Below are positions 44,034-51,346 of a stretch of DNA of 64,000 bases, in pieces. Source of the stretch: Bacteroidales bacterium. Its GTDB lineage: Bacteria; Bacteroidota; Bacteroidia; Bacteroidales; Bacteroidaceae. Position 1 is the first letter of the stretch, and each line of letters starts with the position of its first letter. A program made the translations under genes and the position numbers. The stretch spans positions 69,305-133,304 of the forward strand of contig SFFY01000001.1 of the NCBI GenBank assembly GCA_004556745.1. The letters run 5' to 3'. The notes under the pieces were generated by a model, which ran no database searches, was not told the origin of the DNA, and saw only the letters and a program-made list of their open reading frames with translations.

Positions 44034-44138
44034 TTGCATTAGATTTTTGCGTAAATACGCATTTTTCTAATGCAAAAGCAGCTGTTTTGCCCCCTTTTAC
44101 AATAGATTTTTGCGTATTTACGCAGAAATCTAATGCAA
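44034..44138. repeat. Two long palindromes with GCGTAAATACGC core
   Basis: TTGCATTAGA at 44034 and TCTAATGCAA ending at 44075 are exact inverted ends around a GCGTAAATACGC core. A second palindrome at 44101-44138 (AGATTTTTGCGTATTTACGC and inverse) has nearly the same sequence. Both are about 38-42 bp and lie in a non-coding gap. Confidence 0.8.
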
Positions 44139-44276
44139 AGCCTTATTGCCATATACGTGCCACGGTAGATTTGCTGCCGTGGCCGTTTGCGCTTTCTCCT
44201 TGATATTTTTTATTTTCAAGGAATTATTTTCCCCTTTCTCCTTGATATTTTTTTCTTTCCTATAAGATAGTTTTTG

Positions 44277-44376
44277 TTACAAACTTTGTAACACGTATTA
44301 CAAACTTTGTAACACGTATTACAAACTTTGTAACATGTGTTAGAAACTTTGTAACAAGCGTTACAAACTTTGTAAC
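44277..44376. repeat. Five 16-bp palindromes at exact 21-bp spacing
   Basis: TTACAAACTTTGTAAC-type units start at 44277, 44298, 44319, 44340 and 44361. Spacers are ACGTA, ACGTA, ATGTG and AAGCG. Left context is CCTATAAGATAG, as at 34201; right context is CTTTTTCTGCGCAGATAGTG, the inverse of the left context of the array at 16066. It is the longest of the three arrays. Confidence 0.92.
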
Positions 44377-44803
44377 AAACTTTTTCTGCGCAGATAGTGA
44401 AAAATATCAGGCAGAAAGGAAGATTTTGCTCGGAGATAATGAAAAATATCTTAGGTGAGCCTGACGTTTTCTCACGTGATGGCGTTTGCCGCCTGCGCGG
44501 GAAGTAAATCGCGCGTTGTTGGCTTTGCGCCCGCGATGAAGGGTTGTGAAGGGTTGAATGACGGGTTTGAAGCGCAAACCGTTCATTCGCAAACGCCTAA
44601 CGTACAGACGAATAACTATCAAGATGAAGGGTTGAAAGGTTTTTAGGGAGAAAAAATGCGTAACGCGCACGCGCGCGAAGCGGACGGTTTTTGTCTTGAC
44701 TGTTTGGGGCGGACGTTCTGCATAACGCATCTACTACTCATTTATATTATACATAAATAACAAAACTTGGGGGGCAAAAATTTTTAGTGCAAAAAGTTTT
44801 TCG
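44377..44803. other. Non-coding gap before pckA
   Basis: I see no gene here. The stretch holds an AT-rich tract shared with the region after the 16066 array (GTGAAAAATATCAGGCAG), a degraded GGGCGT palindrome at about 44706-44735 (GGGCGGACGTTCTGCATAACGC) and AT-rich sequence leading to the pckA promoter. Confidence 0.6.
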
Positions 44804-44811
44804 TAATTTTG
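44804..44811 (+). promoter_or_regulatory. candidate -7 box of pckA
   Basis: TAATTTTG matches TAnnTTTG, 73 bases before the pckA start. The upstream 20 bases contain T-rich sequence but no clean TTTG. Confidence 0.5.
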
Positions 44812-44884
44812 CCTCGCATATAAGATAATGCGGCACGCCGCAAATCTCTTACCGCAACAAACAACCTCTAACTTATATATTTTT

Positions 44885-46492
44885 ATGGCAACATTAGATC
44901 TTAGCAAGTACGGTATTACCGGTGCAACCGAAGTGCTGCACAACCCTTCCTACGAAGTGCTTTTTGAAGAAGAAACGAAAGCAGGCCTGGAAGGCTTCGA
45001 CAAAGGTCAGGAAACAGAGCTCGGCGCAGTCAACGTGATGACCGGCGTTTACACCGGCCGCTCGCCCAAAGACAAGTTCTTTGTGATGGACAGCGTGAGC
45101 AAAGACACCGTTTGGTGGACTTCTGAAGAATACAAGAACGACAACAAGCCCGTGAGCGAAGCCACTTGGGCAGAGCTCAAGAAGCTCGCCACCGCCGAAC
45201 TCTCCAACAAGAAGCTCTACGTGGTGGATGCCTTCTGCGGCGCCAACGAAGCAACCCGCCTCAAAGTGCGCTTCATCATGGAAGTGGCTTGGCAGGCTCA
45301 TTTCGTGACCAACATGTTTATCCGTCCCACGGTGAAGGAGCTTTCCGATTTCGGAGAACCCGACTTCGTGGTGTTCAACGCCTCTAAGGCAAAGGTTGAA
45401 AACTACAAGGAACTCGGTCTCAACTCTGAAACCGCCGTTGTGTTCAACCTCACCTCTAAGGAACAGGTAATCATCAACACGTGGTACGGCGGCGAAATGA
45501 AGAAGGGCATGTTCTCCATCATGAACTACCTCAACCCGCTCCGCGGCATCGCCTCCATGCACTGCTCCGCCAACACCAACAAGGAAGGCACGGACTCCGC
45601 TATCTTCTTCGGCCTCTCCGGCACGGGCAAGACCACACTTTCTACCGACCCGAAGCGTCTGCTCATCGGCGACGACGAGCACGGTTGGGACGACGAAGGC
45701 GTGTTCAACTACGAAGGCGGCTGCTACGCTAAAGTTATCAACCTCGACAAGGAGAGCGAACCCGATATCTTCAACGCTATCCGCCGCGACGCCCTCTTGG
45801 AGAACGTTACGGTGGACGCTAACGGCAAGATCGATTTCGCCGACAAGAGCGTTACCGAGAACACCCGCGTGTCTTACCCCATCGAGCACATCGTAAACCG
45901 CGTGGCTCCCGTTTCCAAGGGCCCGCACGCCCATCAGGTGATCTTCCTCTCTGCCGACGCATTCGGCGTGCTGCCTCCCGTGTCTATCCTCAACCCCGAG
46001 CAGACGCAGTACTACTTCCTCAGCGGCTTCACCGCTAAGCTCGCCGGCACGGAACGCGGCATCACCGAGCCCACGCCCACCTTCTCTGCCTGCTTCGGCG
46101 CAGCCTTCCTCAGCCTGCACCCCACGAAGTATGGCGAAGAGCTCGTTAAGAAGATGGAGAAAGTAGGTGCCAAGGCTTACCTCGTGAACACCGGCTGGAA
46201 CGGCACGGGCAAGCGCATCTCTATCCGCGACACGCGCGGCATCATCGACGCTATCCTCGACGGCAGCATCGACAAGGCACCCACGAAGACCATTCCTTAC
46301 TTCGACTTCGTAGTGCCCACGGCACTCCCCGGCGTAGACCCCGCTATCCTCGACCCCCGCGACACTTACGACTGCGCCTGCAAGTGGGAAGAGAAGGCTA
46401 AGGACCTCGCCGCCCGCTTCATCAAGAACTTCGCTAAGTTCGAAGGCAACGCCGCTGGTAAGGCACTCGTAGCCGCCGGCCCGAAGCTCTAA
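44885..46492 (+). CDS. pckA: Phosphoenolpyruvate carboxykinase (ATP)
   Basis: In Bacteroidales this enzyme usually carboxylates PEP to oxaloacetate in succinate fermentation. The 535-residue product starts at ATG 44885 (MATLDLSKYG); the longer frame lies in the leader. It shows GRSPKDKFFV, the kinase-1a P-loop GLSGTGKTTLS, the metal-binding GDDEHGWDDEGVFNYEGGCYAKV, and NTGWNGTGKRISIRDTR. Length and motifs are of the ATP type. Codon use is strongly biased to C-ending codons, which suggests high expression. A terminator follows. Confidence 0.96.
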   Translation: MATLDLSKYGITGATEVLHNPSYEVLFEEETKAGLEGFDKGQETELGAVNVMTGVYTGRSPKDKFFVMDSVSKDTVWWTSEEYKNDNKPVSEATWAELKKLATAELSNKKLYVVDAFCGANEATRLKVRFIMEVAWQAHFVTNMFIRPTVKELSDFGEPDFVVFNASKAKVENYKELGLNSETAVVFNLTSKEQVIINTWYGGEMKKGMFSIMNYLNPLRGIASMHCSANTNKEGTDSAIFFGLSGTGKTTLSTDPKRLLIGDDEHGWDDEGVFNYEGGCYAKVINLDKESEPDIFNAIRRDALLENVTVDANGKIDFADKSVTENTRVSYPIEHIVNRVAPVSKGPHAHQVIFLSADAFGVLPPVSILNPEQTQYYFLSGFTAKLAGTERGITEPTPTFSACFGAAFLSLHPTKYGEELVKKMEKVGAKAYLVNTGWNGTGKRISIRDTRGIIDAILDGSIDKAPTKTIPYFDFVVPTALPGVDPAILDPRDTYDCACKWEEKAKDLAARFIKNFAKFEGNAAGKALVAAGPKL

Positions 46493-46520
46493 TAATCGAA
46501 TATTAGGACTCTATTGATAA

Positions 46521-46563
46521 AAAGCCTCGCACGCCTCAATCAGGGCAGTGCGGGGCTTTTTTG
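46521..46563 (+). terminator. Rho-independent terminator after pckA
   Basis: AAGCCTCGCACGCC pairs (with two mismatches) with GGGCAGTGCGGGGCTT and is followed by six T residues, about 30 bases after the pckA stop. Confidence 0.85.
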
Positions 46564-46569
46564 ATAAAA

Positions 46570-46595
46570 GTAGGGGCGTTCTGCAGAACGCCCGC
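46570..46595. repeat. GGGCGTTCTGCAGAACGCCC palindrome
   Basis: GTAGGGGCGTTCTGCAGAACGCCCGCG lies just after the pckA terminator. It is a member of the stop-codon-associated palindrome family. Confidence 0.88.
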
Positions 46596-46619
46596 GTTAA
46601 TGGTTCGTTTTCAACAGTC

Positions 46620-46680
46620 GTTTTCTTGCCATGGCAAAGTTCGAGTAAACTCAACTTTGCTCATCTGGCTTAACGAAAAC
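46620..46680 (-). repeat. 64-bp dispersed repeat, copy 2 (inverted)
   Basis: The reverse complement of this stretch reads GTTTTCGTTAAGCCAGATGA through TTTGCCATGGCAAGAAAAC and matches 35125-35188. Differences are concentrated in the central loop, and paired changes preserve the internal inverted repeat. Confidence 0.7.
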
Positions 46681-46691
46681 GTTCTTTTTTT

Positions 46692-46858
46692 ACGACAACT
46701 TAGACAACTCTTGACAACTTTTTTTCTGTGCTGCCATTTAATATGACGACAACAGGGACAACTCTTGACAACTTACAGTTGTCTTCCAGCGCTGCGAGCG
46801 GGCGTATAAAATACGCCCCGTTGTCTATGTTGTCGTCATATTAAGCGCAAATTGTCAA
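46692..46858 (-). repeat. 216-bp element, inverted and shortened copy
   Basis: It starts with the 17-bp terminus ACGACAACTTAGACAAC and includes GGGCGTATAAAATACGCCCC and TTGTCGTCATATTAAGCGCA, in inverse order relative to 13162-13377. The last part of the element, including the other terminus, is missing. Confidence 0.8.
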
Positions 46859-46894
46859 GTCCCCATTTCTTTTCTGATTTTCATTTAATGATTT

Positions 46895-46902
46895 TAACTT
46901 TG
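46895..46902 (+). promoter_or_regulatory. candidate -7 box of the sigma/RyR operon
   Basis: TAACTTTG matches TAnnTTTG, 94 bases before the sigma factor start. It lies just before a GGGCGT palindrome, so the leader transcript would include that hairpin. Confidence 0.45.
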
Positions 46903-46926
46903 CAAACGAGCGCAGAATCAAGCTTG

Positions 46927-46975
46927 GGCGGGCGTTCTGAAGAACGCCCCTACTGCCAAGCCGCAGCCTATCTTA
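46927..46975. repeat. Inverted GGGCGTTCTGAAGAACGCCC palindrome plus repeat remnant
   Basis: GGCGGGCGTTCTGAAGAACGCCCCTAC (46927-46953) is followed by AAGCCGCAGCCTATCTT, a half of the repeat found at 52355 and 33878. It lies in the leader of the sigma/RyR operon. Confidence 0.85.
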
Positions 46976-46996
46976 ATAAAACGCCACTACTCTTTT

Positions 46997-47563
46997 ATGA
47001 CCGACCAAGAAATAGTATCGTCCCTAATAGCCCGCGAGGCGAGCGTGACGGAGCAGTTCTTTTTTAAGGATTGCCGCCCGTTGCTTATGAGCGTCATCAG
47101 GCGGGTTTTTGAGGGGCAGGTTGTGGAATATGATGAAATCATCAACGAAATATACATCCTTCTCATGAAGGACGATGCCAAGAAATTGCGGCAGTTTCAG
47201 TATCAAAGCACGCTGTATCAATGGCTGAAAACCATGGCAATCAGGCATTGCCTGCTGTTGAAACAGCAAGGCATTGTGATAGACCCCGAGGGTAAAGAGC
47301 CTCATAATAATAGCAATACCGAAAGCCAAACTGCTGAAAGTTCTCAAGCAAAGATGGATTTGGACGCTCTGCTGAGCCAAATGAAAAATCAGCGGTACGC
47401 CCTCGTCCTTCAGCTATTGATGGTAGAAGAACGCGAGCCCGAGGAAGTGGCCCGCCGCTTGTCGGTCACGGTGGACAATCTGTATAACATCAAGTGCAGG
47501 GCTATCAAGGCACTCTGTAAGGTGGCACGCAAAGATACGTGGCATTATGCACGAAAGCGGTAA
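46997..47563 (+). CDS. ECF-like RNA polymerase sigma factor
   Basis: The 188-residue protein has the two-domain ECF pattern. The sigma-2 region (about 20-95) includes VVEYDEIINEIYILLMKDDA and the following LYQWLKTMAIRHC. The sigma-4 helix-turn-helix (about 130-180) includes EPEEVARRLSVTVDNLYNIKCRAIKAL. The linker is Ser/Gln/Asn-rich. It is the first gene of a four-gene operon with RyR-domain proteins; its stop overlaps the next start by 17 bases, so it is likely to be controlled by its neighbours. The operon is visibly richer in A/T than surrounding genes. Which promoters it recognises is unknown. Confidence 0.85.
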   Translation: MTDQEIVSSLIAREASVTEQFFFKDCRPLLMSVIRRVFEGQVVEYDEIINEIYILLMKDDAKKLRQFQYQSTLYQWLKTMAIRHCLLLKQQGIVIDPEGKEPHNNSNTESQTAESSQAKMDLDALLSQMKNQRYALVLQLLMVEEREPEEVARRLSVTVDNLYNIKCRAIKALCKVARKDTWHYARKR

Positions 47564-48560
47564 GGAAAGTAAACGAGCAAAAATTGACAATATGATAATA
47601 TCAGACGAACTCATGGCGGCCTTTCTGGATGGCAACACGTCAGCCGAAGACACGATGTCGGTGCTGCACGCTGCCCGAAACGATGAGGAACTACAAGAAA
47701 TTATCCGCATTTCTGATGAGGTGGATAAGGATTTGGCAAACAGCATAGACGCGCCCGAGGTTATCCCTATGGCGGCCATGGCGGCGCAGCAAAAGGAGAA
47801 TTATCTTTGCGACATCGAATGCGAAGAGTTCGTGTTGCATCAGCTGGGCATCGAAGCCACCCACAAATCATTGCTCGACGAGGCTTATAGGAATTGCTGG
47901 CTGAAAGAAAAAGGTGTGCCCCTCTATAATATCGGAAGGCTTTTGGAGAAAAACAATCTATCGGTGAGCCGACGCTACGCCTCGACGATAGATGACATCG
48001 AAAGGCTTCTGGAAAAGGGCAACCAACTGATAGCGGTGGTGGACAACGACTGGCTTGACGGACTGCCGACAGACAGCGAAAACCAAACGCCCAACCATGC
48101 CGTTGCAATTAGTTCCCTTTCGGCGGCGGCAAACGAGATAACGCTGTTTAACCCTTATACAGAAGAGGATTTGACCGTATATGGTATCCCGGCGTTTGTA
48201 AAAGCCTGGGAGCGCTCCAACAATTATCTGGTTGTCATCAACACTACGGATAAATTCATTTATGAACCTTATCCTATCGGGCTTGACGACGTGGTTCTCT
48301 CTGCCGATTTAGTAGAACTGCAAGAGGCTATTGCCGAGAACGCCCATGAAATTTGGGCAAAGAACCGCACCGAACAAGGCTGGACCTACGGGCCGCAGCG
48401 CAACGACGCAAAGAAAGAAACGCCCGACATGGTGCCCTATTGCAACTTGCCGGAAAGCGAAAAACTCTACGACCGCGAAATGGCTATGCAGACGCTGAAA
48501 CTGGTGAAGAAATTGGGGTTTGATCTTGTAAAACGAAACGACTATGGAAAAGGCTCTTGA
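47547..48560 (+). CDS. C39/papain-like domain fused to a RyR domain, with anti-sigma-like N-terminus
   Basis: The 337-residue protein has three parts. Residues about 16-65 (ISDELMAAFLDGNTSAEDTM and following) resemble the start of cytosolic anti-sigma or sensor proteins. Residues about 80-235 look like a papain/C39-type domain: Gln82, then Cys88 with a 13-residue distance to Gly101 as in C39 peptidases, His184 in NHAVAIS and Asn202 in FNPYT. Residues about 262-330 are a RyR repeat: ENAHEIWAKNRTEQGWTYGP, RNDAKKETPDMVPYCNLPE and YDREMAMQTLKLVKKLGF. ATG 47547 overlaps the sigma stop by 17 bases; ATG 47592 is an alternative. Protease activity is unproven; it may act as a regulator of the sigma factor. 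Confidence 0.75.
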   Translation: MHESGKESKRAKIDNMIISDELMAAFLDGNTSAEDTMSVLHAARNDEELQEIIRISDEVDKDLANSIDAPEVIPMAAMAAQQKENYLCDIECEEFVLHQLGIEATHKSLLDEAYRNCWLKEKGVPLYNIGRLLEKNNLSVSRRYASTIDDIERLLEKGNQLIAVVDNDWLDGLPTDSENQTPNHAVAISSLSAAANEITLFNPYTEEDLTVYGIPAFVKAWERSNNYLVVINTTDKFIYEPYPIGLDDVVLSADLVELQEAIAENAHEIWAKNRTEQGWTYGPQRNDAKKETPDMVPYCNLPESEKLYDREMAMQTLKLVKKLGFDLVKRNDYGKGS

Positions 48561-50931
48561 TTTTTTTAAAAATATATTCGGCAATTTCGGGCAGATTCTC
48601 AGCGATAAGAATTTATCCAAGGAGAACGTATCTATTGTTTGGAACTTCTTGGATGTGTTGTGGGCCATCCTTTTATTCATCATCCTGTTTGTTGTCGGTA
48701 TTTTTCTCATCACGCAACTGAAAAAGATAACTTTCAAAGTAAAGTCGTCTGTCGGGTTCTTCATTTTCCTCGCAGGTTGCTGGATCTATTTTATTGGCTT
48801 TAATTACGGCGGTTGCGAGCATAATATTTGGGCGCTTACGCTGCGCTCCTGCATGTCGTCGCTGGAGATGTTTATCTCTAAGTCCGACCTGATCGGCGTG
48901 AACCCGGCATGTAGGGCAAACCACCTTTACATGACGCTCTTCAGCACGATACATGCCTTGGCCATCGCCTTTTCGGGATATGTTGCCATTAGCTATTTTG
49001 GCGTTCGCTTTTCTTCAAAACTGAACATGCTTATCAACTATAAGCTGTTAAGGAAGGAGATAAAAGAGCTGAATGTCTTTATCGGCTACAACGAGTTGTC
49101 TTATACTTTGGCTGGGGACTGGCATAAAAAGTCGACTGCCAAAGAACTTTTCACGCTCTTCGTCAACAATAACAGGCAAGAAAGTATCGACTCGGGCAGA
49201 ATTAGTTTCGGCAGAATATTAGAGACGTTTTCTTCTGAGTTAAAGCGCGAAATCGTCAACAAGATGCGCGAAATCCATGCTTCAATGATATTCGGCCTCA
49301 TAGACCTGTCGGACTCCAACAATGCTAAGAAATTCAGAGACATTGGCATCGAAAAAGTAGACATGCTCTATGAAAGAGCCAAGAAGGTGAATGTCTTTGT
49401 GCTTTCGGAGAATATAAATGAGAACGTGAATATCGCAGTGGCGATTTGTAAAATCTTGGAAGGCAAGGACAAGACACACTATTCAAAGGGCGTGGTCAGA
49501 CGGACGATTTGTAAAATCTTCCAAGGCAGGGATAAGGATCATGAAAAGAAGGAAAAGAAGGAAAAGAAGGAAATCAAGGTGTATTGCCAGGCACGCAGAG
49601 AAGCCATGAACAATATTTACGAGTCGGTTTTCCCCGCCGACGGTGACACAAATCTGCTGCAAATCGTGGACAATGCCTATCTGTCTATCAACTACATCAA
49701 GAATAAGGTGGGAAGTGACGAGAAGAAAGAAATTTCATTCTGCCAGGACGTGAAAACGCCTAAATATAAACACCACCCGATAAACTACGTCGATATCGAC
49801 CATGAGAAGCACGTGGCAAAAACGCCCTTCTCTTGCATGGTCATCGGCTTTGGCGACACGGGCAAGGAAGCCTTCAAGTTCCTGTATGAAATGGGACAGT
49901 TGCCCACTCACGAAACGCCCCACGGCTGGGCTTCCGGTTTCAGAGGCTATATTGTAGACAAAGAAATAGAGACTGTACGAACGCTTTTCTATCTGGAATG
50001 TCCCGCCCTGAAAACCTGCGCCGGTAGCCTTGGCGATCTGGGCAGCATCGAGTTTATGGAAGAAAACCCTTTCCATACCGGCTTTTGGGACAAAATGGAA
50101 CAACTCATCGAAGAACTCAATTTCATTGTCATTGCCCTTGGCAACGACGACCAAAACATGCGCCTCGCCGTCCTGCTGGCCCACCTTGCAGGCAAAAAAG
50201 GAAGGACGGAGCATTTCGACATCTTCGTACGCTCGTATGAAAAGAAAAACGAATTGAAACTTGAGGAAGTTGCAAGGCTTTATCCCCACATCCATGTCTT
50301 CGGCAAAACCTCAAAACTGTACAGGAAGGACATGTTTGAAGACAAGATGCAGAAAGAGGCAAAGAAGTTTGACGCTGCATACTATGCAATGTACCAACTC
50401 ATGCAACCCAAAGACGAGCAGGAAAAAGCGAAGGATCAAAAAGGAAAGAAAAAGGAGTCTACAAAGCTCGAGATATTATACAACAAAATCAGAAGCAACT
50501 CCCAAAATCTCGCCAATGCCTATCATCGCTATACGAAGCTCATGCTGCTTTCTGAAATAAATGAAGATGGCAACTATGTTCTACCTGAAGGTTTGAAAAC
50601 AACATTAAATGAGTGCAAGGAGAGGCAGCATAAGGATTTCTACAACCAGGGTTGGGAAGAAAAGAGCGAGTACAACGCCGCTGTGGATAAAGTGGCCCAA
50701 TGCGAGCATCTGCGTTGGTGGGCGGCACACGTCTGCCTCGGATACGTGCCGATGGAAGCCAGCGAATACTTTGCCACCGGCCAATCGCACAACGAGACCA
50801 CCATGCAACACGCGTGCATGATACCCTGGCAAGAATTATCGAAACTTAACAACAACGAGGGCGAGGACAAATTCAAGGCTTACGACAGATTAGTCGTTGC
50901 GGTGACCTGTGATAGAATTGAGGGGAAATAA
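48544..50931 (+). CDS. Membrane protein with two RCK/TrkA-N-like domains and a RyR-like C-terminus
   Basis: The 795-residue protein has three membrane helices at about 32-58, 70-88 and 128-152. A first Rossmann-like segment begins at about 176 (LNVFIGYNELSYTLA). A charged linker at about 330-345 (KKEKKEKKE) is preceded by a 21-residue duplication (ICKILEGKDK / ICKIFQGRDK at 301 and 322). A second NAD-binding domain has CMVIGFGDTGKEAFKFL at 431. The C-terminus (about 715-790) is RyR-like: CEHLRWWAAHVCLGYVPMEA, HACMIPWQELS and YDRLVVAV. Such an arrangement suggests a ligand-gated ion channel or transporter subunit. No selectivity filter is seen, so the transported ion, if any, is unknown. It overlaps the upstream gene by 17 bases. 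Confidence 0.75.
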   Translation: MEKALDFFKNIFGNFGQILSDKNLSKENVSIVWNFLDVLWAILLFIILFVVGIFLITQLKKITFKVKSSVGFFIFLAGCWIYFIGFNYGGCEHNIWALTLRSCMSSLEMFISKSDLIGVNPACRANHLYMTLFSTIHALAIAFSGYVAISYFGVRFSSKLNMLINYKLLRKEIKELNVFIGYNELSYTLAGDWHKKSTAKELFTLFVNNNRQESIDSGRISFGRILETFSSELKREIVNKMREIHASMIFGLIDLSDSNNAKKFRDIGIEKVDMLYERAKKVNVFVLSENINENVNIAVAICKILEGKDKTHYSKGVVRRTICKIFQGRDKDHEKKEKKEKKEIKVYCQARREAMNNIYESVFPADGDTNLLQIVDNAYLSINYIKNKVGSDEKKEISFCQDVKTPKYKHHPINYVDIDHEKHVAKTPFSCMVIGFGDTGKEAFKFLYEMGQLPTHETPHGWASGFRGYIVDKEIETVRTLFYLECPALKTCAGSLGDLGSIEFMEENPFHTGFWDKMEQLIEELNFIVIALGNDDQNMRLAVLLAHLAGKKGRTEHFDIFVRSYEKKNELKLEEVARLYPHIHVFGKTSKLYRKDMFEDKMQKEAKKFDAAYYAMYQLMQPKDEQEKAKDQKGKKKESTKLEILYNKIRSNSQNLANAYHRYTKLMLLSEINEDGNYVLPEGLKTTLNECKERQHKDFYNQGWEEKSEYNAAVDKVAQCEHLRWWAAHVCLGYVPMEASEYFATGQSHNETTMQHACMIPWQELSKLNNNEGEDKFKAYDRLVVAVTCDRIEGK

Positions 50932-50943
50932 CTCTCTTTTAAT

Positions 50944-51258
50944 ATGACAAAATATCCCACTAAAATGAAACATACTCCCTACACACCGCAGCCCATCGAT
51001 ACTAAAGATATTGAACTGCCGAAAGAATTGGACAAGTTAGCCGAGGATATTGCTAAAAACGTACACGAAGTGTGGTCGCTCGGTCGCATGAAAGACGGCT
51101 GGACCTATGGCTCTGAGCGAAACGACGCCCAAAAGAAGCACCCCTGCCTGGTGCCCTACGAAGAGTTGAGTGAAACAGAAAAAGCCTACGACCGCAACAC
51201 GTCGATTGAAACTATAAAACTTATCCTGAAATTGGGTTTCAAGATAACCAAACCGTAA
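50944..51258 (+). CDS. Stand-alone RyR domain protein
   Basis: The 104-residue protein consists of a short Pro-rich N-terminus (PYTPQPIDTKDIELP) and one complete RyR repeat. Its hallmarks are NVHEVWSLGRMKDGWTYGSE, RNDAQKKHPCLVPYEELSE and YDRNTSIETIKLILKLGF, very like the C-terminal domain of the gene at 47547. The start is ATG 50944; ATG 50965 (MKHTPYTPQ) would give a protein 7 residues shorter. It lies 12 bases after the membrane protein gene. It may bind the same small ligand as the domains of its neighbours and act as a diffusible sensor or competitor. It is followed by a hairpin. Confidence 0.85.
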   Translation: MTKYPTKMKHTPYTPQPIDTKDIELPKELDKLAEDIAKNVHEVWSLGRMKDGWTYGSERNDAQKKHPCLVPYEELSETEKAYDRNTSIETIKLILKLGFKITKP

Positions 51259-51282
51259 GCGCAAAAAGCATCTTCGCACAGC

Positions 51283-51316
51283 GAGGGCAGGGTACACACG
51301 CAAGTACCCTGCCCTC
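51283..51316. terminator. Hairpin between the RyR gene and the ROK gene (convergent)
   Basis: GAGGGCAGGGTAC and GTACCCTGCCCTC form a perfect 13-bp stem around an 8-base loop. It can serve both convergent genes. T-runs are short. Confidence 0.75.
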
Positions 51317-51346
51317 ACTATTTCAAGTTTATGTTATAATAGATGT

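Noticed and set aside
16066..44376. Phased palindrome arrays read as CRISPR arrays
   Set aside because: Spacers are only 5 bases, the repeats are 16-bp palindromes, and no cas genes are near. The 22-bp array at 62570 was rejected as CRISPR for the same reason.
44407..44730. 107-codon minus-strand frame in the gap before pckA
   Set aside because: It runs through AT-rich repeat-derived sequence, has a basic low-complexity translation and no recognisable domain.
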